DNA of 64,000 nt, taken from assembly GCA_023333565.1 (NCBI GenBank), contig JAJKFH010000102.1, forward strand, positions 3,658,001-3,722,000, read 5' to 3'. Position numbers and translations under genes: made by a program. Source of the stretch: Puffinus mauretanicus (taxonomy: Eukaryota; Chordata; Aves; Procellariiformes; Procellariidae). How positions within the stretch are numbered: position 1 is the stretch's first letter; each line of letters opens with the position of its first letter. The notes beneath the pieces are model-generated. The model did not search any database. It was given only the letters and a program-made list of their open reading frames with translations, and had not been told where the DNA came from. Of the stretch, positions 44,001 to 56,000 are shown one piece after another.

Positions 44001-47000
44001 GGTTGCTATCTTTCTTCTTGGACTGCACAAGGAGCCAAGGCTTTGCTGGCAGCTCCAGCGCAAGACAAGCCATCGAATGGGCTGACGGGGCTGTGGCGGG
44101 GCAGGGGATAGCGCCGGGCAGGAGCTGGGAAGAGGAGGGACAACAGCTGCTTCACCTAACACCTAATAATGTAGCTACCATATGCCTATAGACCAGACAC
44201 TTGGTGCTTAGATGGCTGTCAGCTGATGGCTGCCTTCTGTGGTGGTGGGACTTTCACCCTGGGAACAAATAACTTTTCATGAAAAAAGATGTTCTTTGGA
44301 AAACTGCAGGTTTGGAGCTTTTCCTCCTAGGAAGATGCAAACCTAGTGAAGAGAAGATATTTTTTTCCTGTGGAAAAGCTATCCAAATTATTCAGTGTGA
44401 CAATTCTTCTTTATTTCTCACCGATCGTCATTTCTTTTCAGTGCTATAACACAGTGAAGCAATATCTGAGGTTTTTAACTTGTCTTTGAATTCCATTTAT
44501 AAATGTTGACTCAAAATATGGTTTGTATCATCCAGTAGCTTCATGATTTTTTTTTTTAACTGAAAGATTGCAAACAGAAATGTATTTTTGTTCCAAATAT
44601 CTCCCAGATTAAATGCTGGTTTTCGTTTCTTTCAGCTAGCCCTCAGGTGCAGATGCTTTTACTAATATTTTCCGGCTATCTTTGTGATACTCTCTTCCCA
44701 ACAGTATCCTTTGGCAGAAGTTTATTATTAGACTTGGTAATCAACTGTGTTAGACTCTGTAATACATTTGCCTTCTTCCTTCAGCACCAGTGGCACCCGA
44801 GATTACCTCCATAGAATATTACAACCACCTTTTGTACGTCACGTGGACCTATGGAGGAGATGGTACTGACCTTTCTCATTCCAGGATGCTACATTGGATG
44901 GTCATTGCAGAAGGAAAGAAAAAAATCAGGAAGAGTGTAAGTATGAGTGGGGAAGGTGTCGCTCATCTCTCTGTATTTTTTTTGCTGAGTTGATAACTTT
45001 GTATCACAAAGTTTAAGCAAGTTGATTAAGACTGATAGAATCCTGATCAGTTAAAGTTATTTCACAGTGTTAGCACGCATTTCCAAAGACTCAAGCTCTC
45101 AAAACAGCTGGTGGACAAAATGATTCTATGGTGATCCAAGTGTTGACAATTTAGGTGAAAATTTAAAAATAGCTTATAAACTTCTGAGCTGCAGACAGTA
45201 AAACATAAAGGGTATTTTTTAGTGAACAGATATGGTCTTTTCAATTTCTATTTAATAATAACCAGACTACACTACTGGTAGTTCATTCAGGCCAGGTACA
45301 ATCACTTCCCACTTGCTGACTTTATCAAACAGACAGCCTTATAAATTATGTGTTTTTCATTTTCTGTTTGGATACGAGTTCCACTAACTGATGGGATGAG
45401 GATTTCACCCAGAATGTGTGCACTTCTTAGAAAACTTGCCAGATGTTAAGATGTGTTCTTGGCACATTCTCTTGAACTCTTTGCGCATATTTAAAAATCA
45501 CTTAGAAAAAGAAATCTGGTGTTTCCAATTATGGGTTAAAGTCTTGCTGCTGCAGGGTACTGAGATGCATGTTTAACCTGAAGCAAAAGAGAAGCCCCTG
45601 GACGTACAGCGAGAGGTGTTTGAAATAGTGGTGCAGGAATGTATACAGCCAGCAATGTAGCTTCATACAGCCTGTGGTCTTCTACACCACTATTGATCTT
45701 TTAATCGTTGACAGGGAGAAAGTATCTGGTCTTTTTCGAGGGAAAGGTTTCCCTTCTACAGCTGAAGACTCAGCCGATGCTGAATTGGAAGTGGATTTTC
45801 AGCATAAGTGCAAATTCATCAGCAATTTTCATTTGGGTTTTTATGGAGCACCCTAGCTTTCACTGGATTCCTAGTGGCTGCAAGAGTGCACCCATCTGGA
45901 GCTTGTTGCAGCATGAATCTAATTACATGATTAGTAGAACTGTTCAAAAACATAACATTTCTGAATAGCAGGAACTTTCAATATTTGGATCTTTTTTTCA
46001 AATGAGGAAGAAAACTCAACATTTTAATTTTTTTCCTACAAATAAAATATTCTAACAATTGAATTCTAAAAAAATTGTGCTGTGATATTCCTCTCTTCCT
46101 TCCAAAATCATGTTCTCTGTAAGGTTATTATTCTTCCAGGAAAAGTCTGATTCCTGTGCCATTCCACTTCACTGAATATGAAAATCTTAGATTAAATAAA
46201 TATAAAATAAACACTGAATATGAAATTAAATTAAAATGAATATTGAATATGTAATTTTAGATTAAACAAAAGATTAAGACTAGAGGGTATCTACAACAGA
46301 GTATATCTGCAAATAAAACTTCAAAACTTTAGGAATGTCTTTAGAAATGTTTGTCTTTATATTATTTTTAGGACAAGGGAACCCATAAAGTATTCTTTAG
46401 GAAATTCCTGCAACAACCTCTTTATAGATAACTTCTATGGTCCTGCTCATATTCGTAAATATGGGTACAGGCTTGCAGGCCTCAGGGTGTACCTGTGCTA
46501 AGGTTGTACCTAAGCTCTGTTAGTCACTTTCAGAAATGGTTTCCTTTAAAAATCATACTATATTGTAATCTCTTTATCTGATTTATTAAGATTGTTATTA
46601 TGGTTGTTTTTCTTGTGGGATTATTAAAATAAATAGGTAACACTATCAGGCAATGTTGACTTTTTCTTCCTATTTGTTTACTTCCCAAGACTCTGTAGAA
46701 GTTGGTCAGTTTTTAGAGAAGTGATGAAAATAATGTGCATAGTCCTGTTAGTCTTTGTTCAGAACGGTCTATCCCTCTTGGAAATGAAAACTTCAGTCTG
46801 AAAATTAAGTGACTATGAAAACCAGTATGAGAATCCTGAATATGCTCTTTGTTGATGCTCTGAAAACAGTCTGTTGCGGTATCTGAGTTCTGTGTCCTTC
46901 TCCATGACCCTGGAGAAATGGGGAGCTTACTCACCCCTAAAATAACGGGAAGAAGTTATTCACAATCTTTTGAAGCTCAGCTCAGTTTTGGATCGTATCT

Positions 47001-50000
47001 GGTTTCAAACTTGCAGATGACTGCAAGTCAGACACCCTGAGGTCTATTGTCAAGCCAACAGGTCTCCAGGTAGGTGTTAGACTTGCCCAGCTGGATTTAG
47101 TTTGCAGGTTCTTAGGATATATACAGGCTTGCCTATATGTGTCCTGTGTACTATTCTTAGAGATATCTGATCTGATTTAAATTCCTCTAACATTGCAATA
47201 GACTCAAATACATAGTTTGGATAGCATTTTGCACAACTTGAAAAATCTAGATGTGAGAGTACTCTCATTGGTGTGAGGGAGATTTTCCTTCTTGCTTAGA
47301 TTTTCACTGGTCATACAGAAAATACGGCCTAAGATTGTCGTGTCTCTGCATTGTGATATTCTGCCGAGCATTATGGCTTTCCACAGTTGGTGTCAGTGGG
47401 AACTGGTTCATGTAACAAGTCTAGAGTATGCAGAAGACATCTGCTGTGATGATTGTAGTATATCAAGTGACCAGATTAATTTTACAAGAAGGATATCTGT
47501 TTTAGGTCATATTTAACAGTTGGTGTCTGTAATTATTGTAGGTAACACGCAATGTGATGACTGCAGTGTTGAGCTTGCCTCCGGGGGACATTTACAATCT
47601 TTCAGTGACTGCTTGTACTGAAAGAGGCAGCAATACTTCCCTGCCCCAGCTTGTGAAATTGGGTAAGAAATGCTTGTTTGTAAATTATAAACTCAGTCCT
47701 TCTCTCATTGACTGTAAAAGTAACTGTGTCAGCAGATTCAGCATCTTCCTCGTTTCAGTGTCCTGCACCTGTGACCGCATTTCTTCTGCAAAGCTGTAGT
47801 TTTCACCTTACCTTGCTCTGAAGATTGTCTCATTCGCCTATGTGAAGCTACTCTCCTAAAATAGTGTTACCCAAGAGGAGCAAGAGTGGCAGAATCTGAC
47901 TGTATGTGGAAGTAGGAGAGTGGAAATCGCTTAATGCTTCACTGGGAGAACAACTCCGCTTCCTATTTGCTTCCCTAAGGTCTCGAACACAGGCAGGTTT
48001 GGGAACAGCAACTCAGGCTACACAGCTGAACTTTTCAATACAAAGCAGAACCTTCCTTGGTTTTGACAAGCCAATTTCTGGGTCTGCACTCTGCCACCTG
48101 GTCTGGTTTCCTCTCTCCTTTCTCCCTGGACATCTCCATAGTCTTCCAACACCAAAAATGTACCCTTAAATACAAATCAATGACAGTACTTTATAAAAAC
48201 CAATCAGATTCATGGCTGTGGATCCCAGCATCATTATAAGAGAAATATGTGTAATCTACTCAAAGAAACAAAAAAAGACTTAAGAACTTCATCCTTTAGG
48301 TAGGACTTTAAAATATAACTTTCTGCCTAACATCTTCCTTTACCTGTGAGGAAGACTGGACACTATGCCATTATACCTTAAGAGATTTTACTTCGTTTTT
48401 GCACGCACATAGAATTGTTGAGCCCTAGGTACCTAAAACTGTGAAATTTTCAAGCGTGCCTAACTGCTTTTACAGGCATTAACTCCACTGTGAAGGTGGG
48501 TAAAGAAGAGTTAGTAATTTCAAACTGGATTATCTTCTCTACATACGTAATAAAACTTTCCCGAGTGACAGTGAAAGAAGTGAATTTAAAGGATTCCATA
48601 ACTTCTAATTGAATTAGAGGTCTTGAAGCAATCATTGTCTATTTGTCTTTCTCAATAGCTCTTACTCAAATCTCTTAACAGTTCTGGGGCAAGCAGTACA
48701 GCCATAAGAATCTGAAGTTCTACCAGGTCTTTTCACCAAAGGGAATATTTGAAAGATGTAGACAAATTCCATGAATTTTCCTCTTCCCTTTGCAAGTCCT
48801 GTCCACTGTTTTCCCCATGCCCTGTGGCTGTGCACGGAGTTACATGCGTGTAACTCTTTGTTCCCAGGATTGAGTGGGTGGATGTGTGAGGGTGAGTATA
48901 TCTCCCCACTACAATTGTCCAAATATTTTAGTGGAGTTTTTCAAAATATCAGCTAGCTTTATCTTTCAGACAGGTCCACAAGTGCCACGTATTATTCATG
49001 TTGTACACCCTGCAGCCTACTTGTATCTTCTTGTTCTTTGCTTATGGACAGGCAGGATCTTATTGCACCGGTATTGTTATTTTGCTCTTGCTCTTCCATT
49101 GACAACAAAGAGAAGGTGGAACGAATTCCATTTTGATAAATCACTTGTAGACTTCTGGGTGTGCGTTTTTTGTTGGTTTGGGGTTTTGTTTTTTCTTTAT
49201 GCTGTTTGCTTTTTGAATAGACAATAGTAAGGATATTTTACCAGAGGTTTTCCTTCTCTCTGTTTCTGAAGAGAACAGAGAGAGTTGTATGGGAGTTGTA
49301 ATTAGCAGTAGTGGGAACTGACTGTAAGTGATAGACGACTCAGCACTTGGCAGTCACTTAAGCATTCCTGCCAAATGTTCTTCCCTCCATGATGTTTGCT
49401 TCATCCTGGCAACTTTCCACTTGCAGAAAAATCAAGCCATTTGCTGGAGGCAAAAGGAGGATTTGCTTGGGATGATGCCCAAATGCAAAACTCATATTTT
49501 AATTGAGGCCATTTTTTACCTGGAGCGAGGGATGGAATGTGTTTCTGAATCCAAGAGCAGATATATGGGTGTAATTAAGGGAGAGGGACGCTTTCCTATG
49601 TAGTTCTGGGACAACATGTGCACCGCAATCCCCGTGACACAGAAGAAGCCACGTGAATGTGCCTCAGTCCCTACCCTGCTCTCCTCAATGCTCTCCCTAA
49701 TGCCAATATAATCTTGGCAGCCTCCAACCCTAGAACACTGATCTGATTGTCTGAGGATCAGATATGTCTCCAAAATGTCTATAACAACTTGAGCAAGTCC
49801 TTTGTGCCAAGTTTTTTTGCGGTGAATCTTACACATCACGCCCAGGCTCCTGTGACAGCATCTCACAGAATGAGAATAACAAATTATTTGTGAAGGGAAA
49901 AAATAAGAGCAAAATGTTGTCGTACATAACACAGTGCATGTAGTGTGTCAGGATCCTGGAATCAGGTCATTGTTTGAAAATGACCACTCTTATTAAACAT

Positions 50001-53000
50001 CCATAGGTTAGGAAATGTGAAAACTCTGGAGAACAGCTTGGAAATGTATAACCCAAACTTTACACTCTCTGAAGGCAAACCAAAGGGGCCCAGGATGCCC
50101 GAGGCATTGAAAGCTAGGGATTGCCAGTTGTGTGAGGTCTTCAGGATGAAAATCAGGATCAAGCCTTGGTTTTTAAATAATCCTGGGAAAAAAAGTACCT
50201 CTTGTCTTAACACCGTGCCTAGGCTTTTTGCTGCTCTCCCTGCTCCTCAGGGTTTTGCCTCCTGTTCTGTGCTTTCCATGCTCCAGGTTCGTTCAGGTGG
50301 GGTTGCAGTGAGGGGTGGCCTCCACTGGAGGTCAGCGTGGTCTCCCGCGGGCCGCTGCACGCCCAGCCACGCGGGTCCGCGGGTGGGCAGGTGGCCCCGG
50401 AGGGGACAGCCGAGGCCACCCCACACGGGACCGGGAGCGCTGGGTGCAGACCCTTGTCTCTGTTTCACAGTATCTCTGATGCCATCTCTCCCAGGAGACC
50501 CCCAATAGTCCTCCTGTCACAGGGTCTGCTCCTCTCCACGTAGGAACCTCAGTCCCTTGTATATGTTTGCTCGTTGCCAGTTCATCCAGCACAATAGCTG
50601 TGAAAATCAAAGCAATAAATTGAAGACCCCCAAAACCTGGACCTCTGCCTTTGGTGAGGAGAGAAAACTCCTGCAGCTAACTAAAATGAGTGCAGACCCA
50701 AAGGCCCTTACATGTTAGCCTAGAAAAAAAAAAAACAGCCTACAAGAGTTTTTTTTAAACTGCTAATTGACTAAATATTTCCTCTGCTACGATTAAATGA
50801 ACCTAGACAGCCTTCGCTTGTGGGAAGCTGCTTCTTTATCATCTCCTGGGGAAGACCTTGTGAAGCAAAGCTTTCTCAGGCCAGAAGTGTTGCTTAACAG
50901 GTGGACAGCCATCTTCTCCCGAAAGAGCTTCTGTTAACATCGTTCTATTAATAAAACACGCTGATCATCCTCAAACAAGGGCTCTGCTGAAAAGGGAAGT
51001 GAAGTAATTATCCAACTGTTCAAATAGAGAACAGTTTAAATAGAGAAGAAAAACCAAGACACTTCGTCATCTTCCCATTTTACAGTGGTAGTTTATCATC
51101 ATGAGAGGCAGGGCTTTACATTGGCAGGCTTTATCTGAAGGAAATGAAAGATAGAAGGGCATCAGGCATTGCTTTCATTTTAGTTCGAGGCTTCCTCTTC
51201 TCAGTGGTCTGGAAACTTAACGATAAGCTTAATAAAAGGAGATTTTTCTCTTAACCAGAACCAGCCCCTCCAAAATCACTGTTTGCTGTCAACAAGACTC
51301 AGACCTCCGTGACTCTGCTGTGGGTGGAAGAAGGAGTGGCTGATTTCTTTGAAGTCTACTGCCAGCAGGCTGGATCTGGTCAGGAAACAAAAGTCCAGGT
51401 ATGTAAGTGTCTCTTCTTTGGTTTCTGCTCTTCATCTCTGAAACTGAGACTGGGCCTTACATCTTTCTGGTTTGTTGTCTGCTGATTAGCATTTGTGTGT
51501 ATAAAGCCCAATGACATTTTATGCTCAGGACACAGGTAGTATCGTTAAACCAATGTGGTAAGGTGGTTCAGAATTAAACCTTTAAAAGCTAAACTACTAA
51601 AGCATTTCAAATACTAAAATATTTCATTATTTTGCAATATTCAAATTGGCTTCTGTCTTATTGGTGAAATTGTAACTAGTTGGACAGAAGCTAAGTGCAT
51701 CTAACAGGGTGTCAGTCTTCGGCTAGTCATGAAAATGGCTCCAATATACCGTGCAAAACCTAAAAGACCACAAAACTAAGGGAATGTCAATGGAGAGGAA
51801 GGGAAAAATGGTCAGGTAGCTTGATAAGGAATGGGAAAAAGAGACATATTTAGATGCCATGAGATCTTTTATACAGCATTTAATTATTTCTGGCTTGCTT
51901 TATTTCTGGTTTTGAGAACTGCTTATTCAAAGAGTACCTTTATGCTGCAAATGTGGCTGCTCCTCATGCATTTTGTCTCTTAGGGTATTTCCTGTGAGAT
52001 CCACCTTCTCAGTCTCACAAATGAACCTCCTTTTCTCTCTGTCCAGTTAGGTACCTGTGCTCAGAGGCCACCTGAATATCTGAGTGTTTAGACTGGTAAC
52101 GTTCAGTGAAGAATAGAGCAGTAGCAGTTTTAATTCCTTGACATTCAATGCTGTGCAACATGTGAGGCTTACTTTGTGATTTAACTGATGGTATAGTGAA
52201 TCACTGTGATTACATGCCATGAAACATCATTCTTTCATGTGGACTGTCACACATAATGGGGAATCATTCAGAAAAAAAATAAAAAATAACCCACTCGGAC
52301 CACTGATTATCCCAAAAGAGACATATACACTCTCTAATCCTATGGAAGACCAGTTTGAATTATTTAATATTCTTTCTAAATTGAGAAAGACACTGACTAA
52401 AGGAAAAAACACAAATGTTTAAATGCACTTTAATCTTTTGGATAGTTTGGGTTCCACATCTAGATTCCTGCTTTTTCACAGTGAGTAGCTAAAGATTGTG
52501 AAATCATTATCCTCTTAGCAGAGATTCAAAATAATGGTGTGATCAGGCAAGGAAGGTACCACAGGATTTGCAGCTTTAGTGCAGAGCAGATCTGTTTTAA
52601 GAACATCAGGAAAAGACTGCTCCATTTGGCAGGAGCTTCAGGGGGTGTCTTTTTTGTTTATATGAACATCTGGCACTGGAAATGCACAGAGGTTATCAGC
52701 TCACCTCTCATTAGATTCATCACTCTCTTTTCTGTCTCTATGAAAAAAGGGGAATGGCTCCTTTTTGAACTGTAAAAAGGGATGCTTTCCCATTAGACTG
52801 GTGAAAATTCTTTACTTGTGATTTTCCATGCTAATTACATGAACATTTTTGTCCCTTTCCTCCATTTTTAAATCAGCAAAATGAAAAGCAACAGCTTTCC
52901 AGATTTGAACATCTTGGGTTTTGCTTGACTGATTTAAATTTCCCAGAGGGGAAAATGGAAAACATCCAACCAAGTTCAATTGCCAAACTGTGGCCCCTCC

Positions 53001-56000
53001 TTTCGGCTCAGGGAATAAAAGTCCCCTCCCTTACACTCATGTACATCTCATTTCATCTGTGTAACATACCTCAGAATTACACTGCAACAGGAACCCTTGC
53101 TAGTCTAGAAGGAGCCCATGAATGACAATAGGCCACTGCAAAAATCCAGTGCTTGGGACTTGTTATACAGCATCTTGCACATCCCATCCGGAGCGAGTTC
53201 ATTCATAAAACTTCTTGTTTCCTTTCTAAACCACTGGCTCAGTGTCCCTATTTTCGCATCTGCAACCCACCCTTGGTTTTGTTGGAGAGTACAGAAAACC
53301 TTCTGAGGACCTATATCTTTAAGGCAATGCATACGTTGTATTTGTTTTCTTTTGCCATATCAGCATTTATGAAACACAGTATTGTTTACCAGGGACATAG
53401 TAATTAAAACATTGTATTAAAATGTTATGTGAAGAGTTTCTACTACTAAGAAAAACTGAGGTGTGAGGTACCTGATCACGGTTATTACCCAAAAGCTTTG
53501 CTCTAGCTTTGTTTTTCACCTTGGCCATGTGAAAGGCTCATAATTCTTCATGTCCAGAGGAACTACCTCAGGGGCAGAGATGACACATATTCATACGAGG
53601 GTGCAGAGACTGTGACTACCTTGGCCACACTTTCAATAAAAATAACTTTATTTTCCTCCTGCCTATATGGCTTAGTAACCAGAGCTCATGAGCTCTGCCC
53701 ACCTCTGGGGATGTCCTGGGCGTCGTAGCACCTTCCCCCACCATGCATGTGCCTGACCAACCCCCTGCAAGGCACCCTCTGCCCTGCCCAAGGGGCCCTG
53801 GGGCTCCCTGGGGTGCTCTGGGCTGTTCCTGCTGCAGTTTTCACCCCTGTTCCTCTCCCCTCTTCTGCCAGACTACCTGCCTATTTTCAAGGGCAGGCCT
53901 TGGTTACCTTCCCTGAGTTTTGAAGTGCTGGTTTCTTTCACTAGATCTGACTTTACCTGGTCAAACGTAGGGGTGGAGAGGGGAGCACCCATTTGTGCTC
54001 TTGCGTTTACAGAGAGACAAACTTTTGTGTATTTTTCCCCATGTCTGCAGGAACCTGTCACTGTCTCTTCACACGTAGTGACCATTTCTAGCCTGACCCC
54101 TGCCACTTCCTACAACTGCAGTGTGACCACCTTCAGCCACAATAGCCCCAGCATCCCCACTTTCATTGCGGTTTCCACCATGGGTAAGCAGCACTTCCCT
54201 GCTTTCTTCTTCCTCCTTCAGCTACAACATCTGTTTCTCCTTGCTTTCTAAAGCTGCTCTCTGTAATGCTGGCCCCAGGGGTTGTTTGTATCATGGAAAG
54301 GATGCCAGATGTGGATGGGATGGGGAAGCAGCTTTAAAAAGTTCTTAGAAAAATCCCCACTGGGAGAGTTGACTTGGAAAAATATAAACTAGAGGCTCAG
54401 TTCTCTGCTGGGTTTTAGAAATCAGGGACCTAGTTTGTGGTGTCAAGGCTGAACATCAGGGTACTGCCTGATGACATTTATGGAGAAAAATGTCTTCTCA
54501 GCCAAGCCCAAACAAGAGGAAAATCACATTTATAAGCTGCTAAGGGAAACAATCACTTTCTGCTTTCAGTGAAGAAGTGGAGATAGGGTGAGAGAGGAGA
54601 AGGGCCACTGCAGGATCTTGAGCAGTCACACCCCGAAGGGATAGCTCCTGATGGGGGTTTCCCAGGCACGTCATGAAGCCTGACTCTGTACGGCTCTGAA
54701 GAAAGAATGTCAGTGTTGAACTGCCCAGAGCACCGGACTTTTCTTTAAAATCTCCCTTTCAGAATGATCAGTGCCATCTCTGCTTAGTTAGGGAGTTGTG
54801 TAGCTTTAGTCACTGGTCCTATACATCATACACCACTCCATGCTGGAGTTCAGTGTCTGATACTTAAATTAAAAATCTCCATGATTTTTAAACTAAAAAA
54901 TGCTTCTCTAGACAACTCTGGATGTAAAGTTATTCTCAGCAAGTAAAGCAGAGAGGGTTTCTCATATAATGAGCAGAACAAGGTATCTGGTCTCATAGTA
55001 GTACAGTCAATAAGCATGTAATATGCAACAAAAATACATCAAGGTTTTGTTATTGAATGTTGATTCCAGCTCTTATTTAAAAAGAATATTTTGTTAAAAT
55101 TTATTTGCCAAAGTAATTCAGTCAATTTCATCCCAGTATATTGCAGAGCCTCAGCCTGTTATTTTGCTTTTGGGTTAGGAAAGGTATTGATTATTGTTGA
55201 AGAACAACTTCAGAGTTGAAATGTGCTTTGGAGACTTAGATGATGATGAATATCTGTATTTTATATTTCCTTCACCTTTTTCTCTTGTGTTATGAATGTC
55301 AGTTAAAAAGGAAAAAAAAATCAGAACATGCCAAAGTTTAACAAAATGCCAGAGTGAAGTCATTTCCCCACAGAAATTTTATAAGAGCAATAACTAGTCA
55401 AAACCTCCCTTTATCCCTAGCGGTAGATTTTTCTCTCTGTAACACTCCAGGCTGAATGAGATCAGTTCAGAAAAATAACACTATCAACATTCAGGGAAAA
55501 AAAACCCCAAAACTGCCAGCGCTTCTGAATTGAATAACCAAGAGTCCTTCTTTGTATGTACAGTCACCGAGATGAATCCCAACGTAGTGGTAATCTCAGT
55601 GTTAGCCATCCTAAGTATCCTTCTGATTGGGCTGCTGCTGGTGACTCTTGTTGTGCTCAGGAGAAAACATCTACAAATGGCCAGGTAAGTCCAGATTTAT
55701 GCTAATTCCAAAAATTTCAGACAACAGCAAACACATTATGACAATAGTTGCAAATGAGGATGCTTGTGTGCACGGGTGCTGCTCAAGGTGCTTGTGAACA
55801 GGATACCTTCAAAATAGTTGTCTTGCTGCTGTTTAGGAGTAGCATGTCTTCTCCCTCTATCTACTTTCATCCCTGACCTGAGTTATAAGCCTCAACCTTT
55901 GTCTCATTTTGAGCTTTGCAAGATTGGGTCTATAAGAAGTGCAATCACTTTTTACAAAAGCGTTGTGTCAGGAACCTAAAGGATAATTAGGATCTGAGAC

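Larger units (their letters stand above)
51399..54050 (+). other. PTPRO: PTPRO intron 13
   Basis: About 2.7 kb, phase 0. Its last 370 bp contain an 18-bp palindrome at 53680-53697 and a GC-rich, CpG-poor stretch at 53690-53880. It lies directly upstream of the internal start codon in exon 14. No gene recognised. Confidence 0.85.

Noticed and set aside
50017..50508. 163-codon open frame across the CpG-rich patch
   Set aside because: Stop codons are rare in GC-rich DNA, so open frames appear in several frames on both strands. No motif was recognised.
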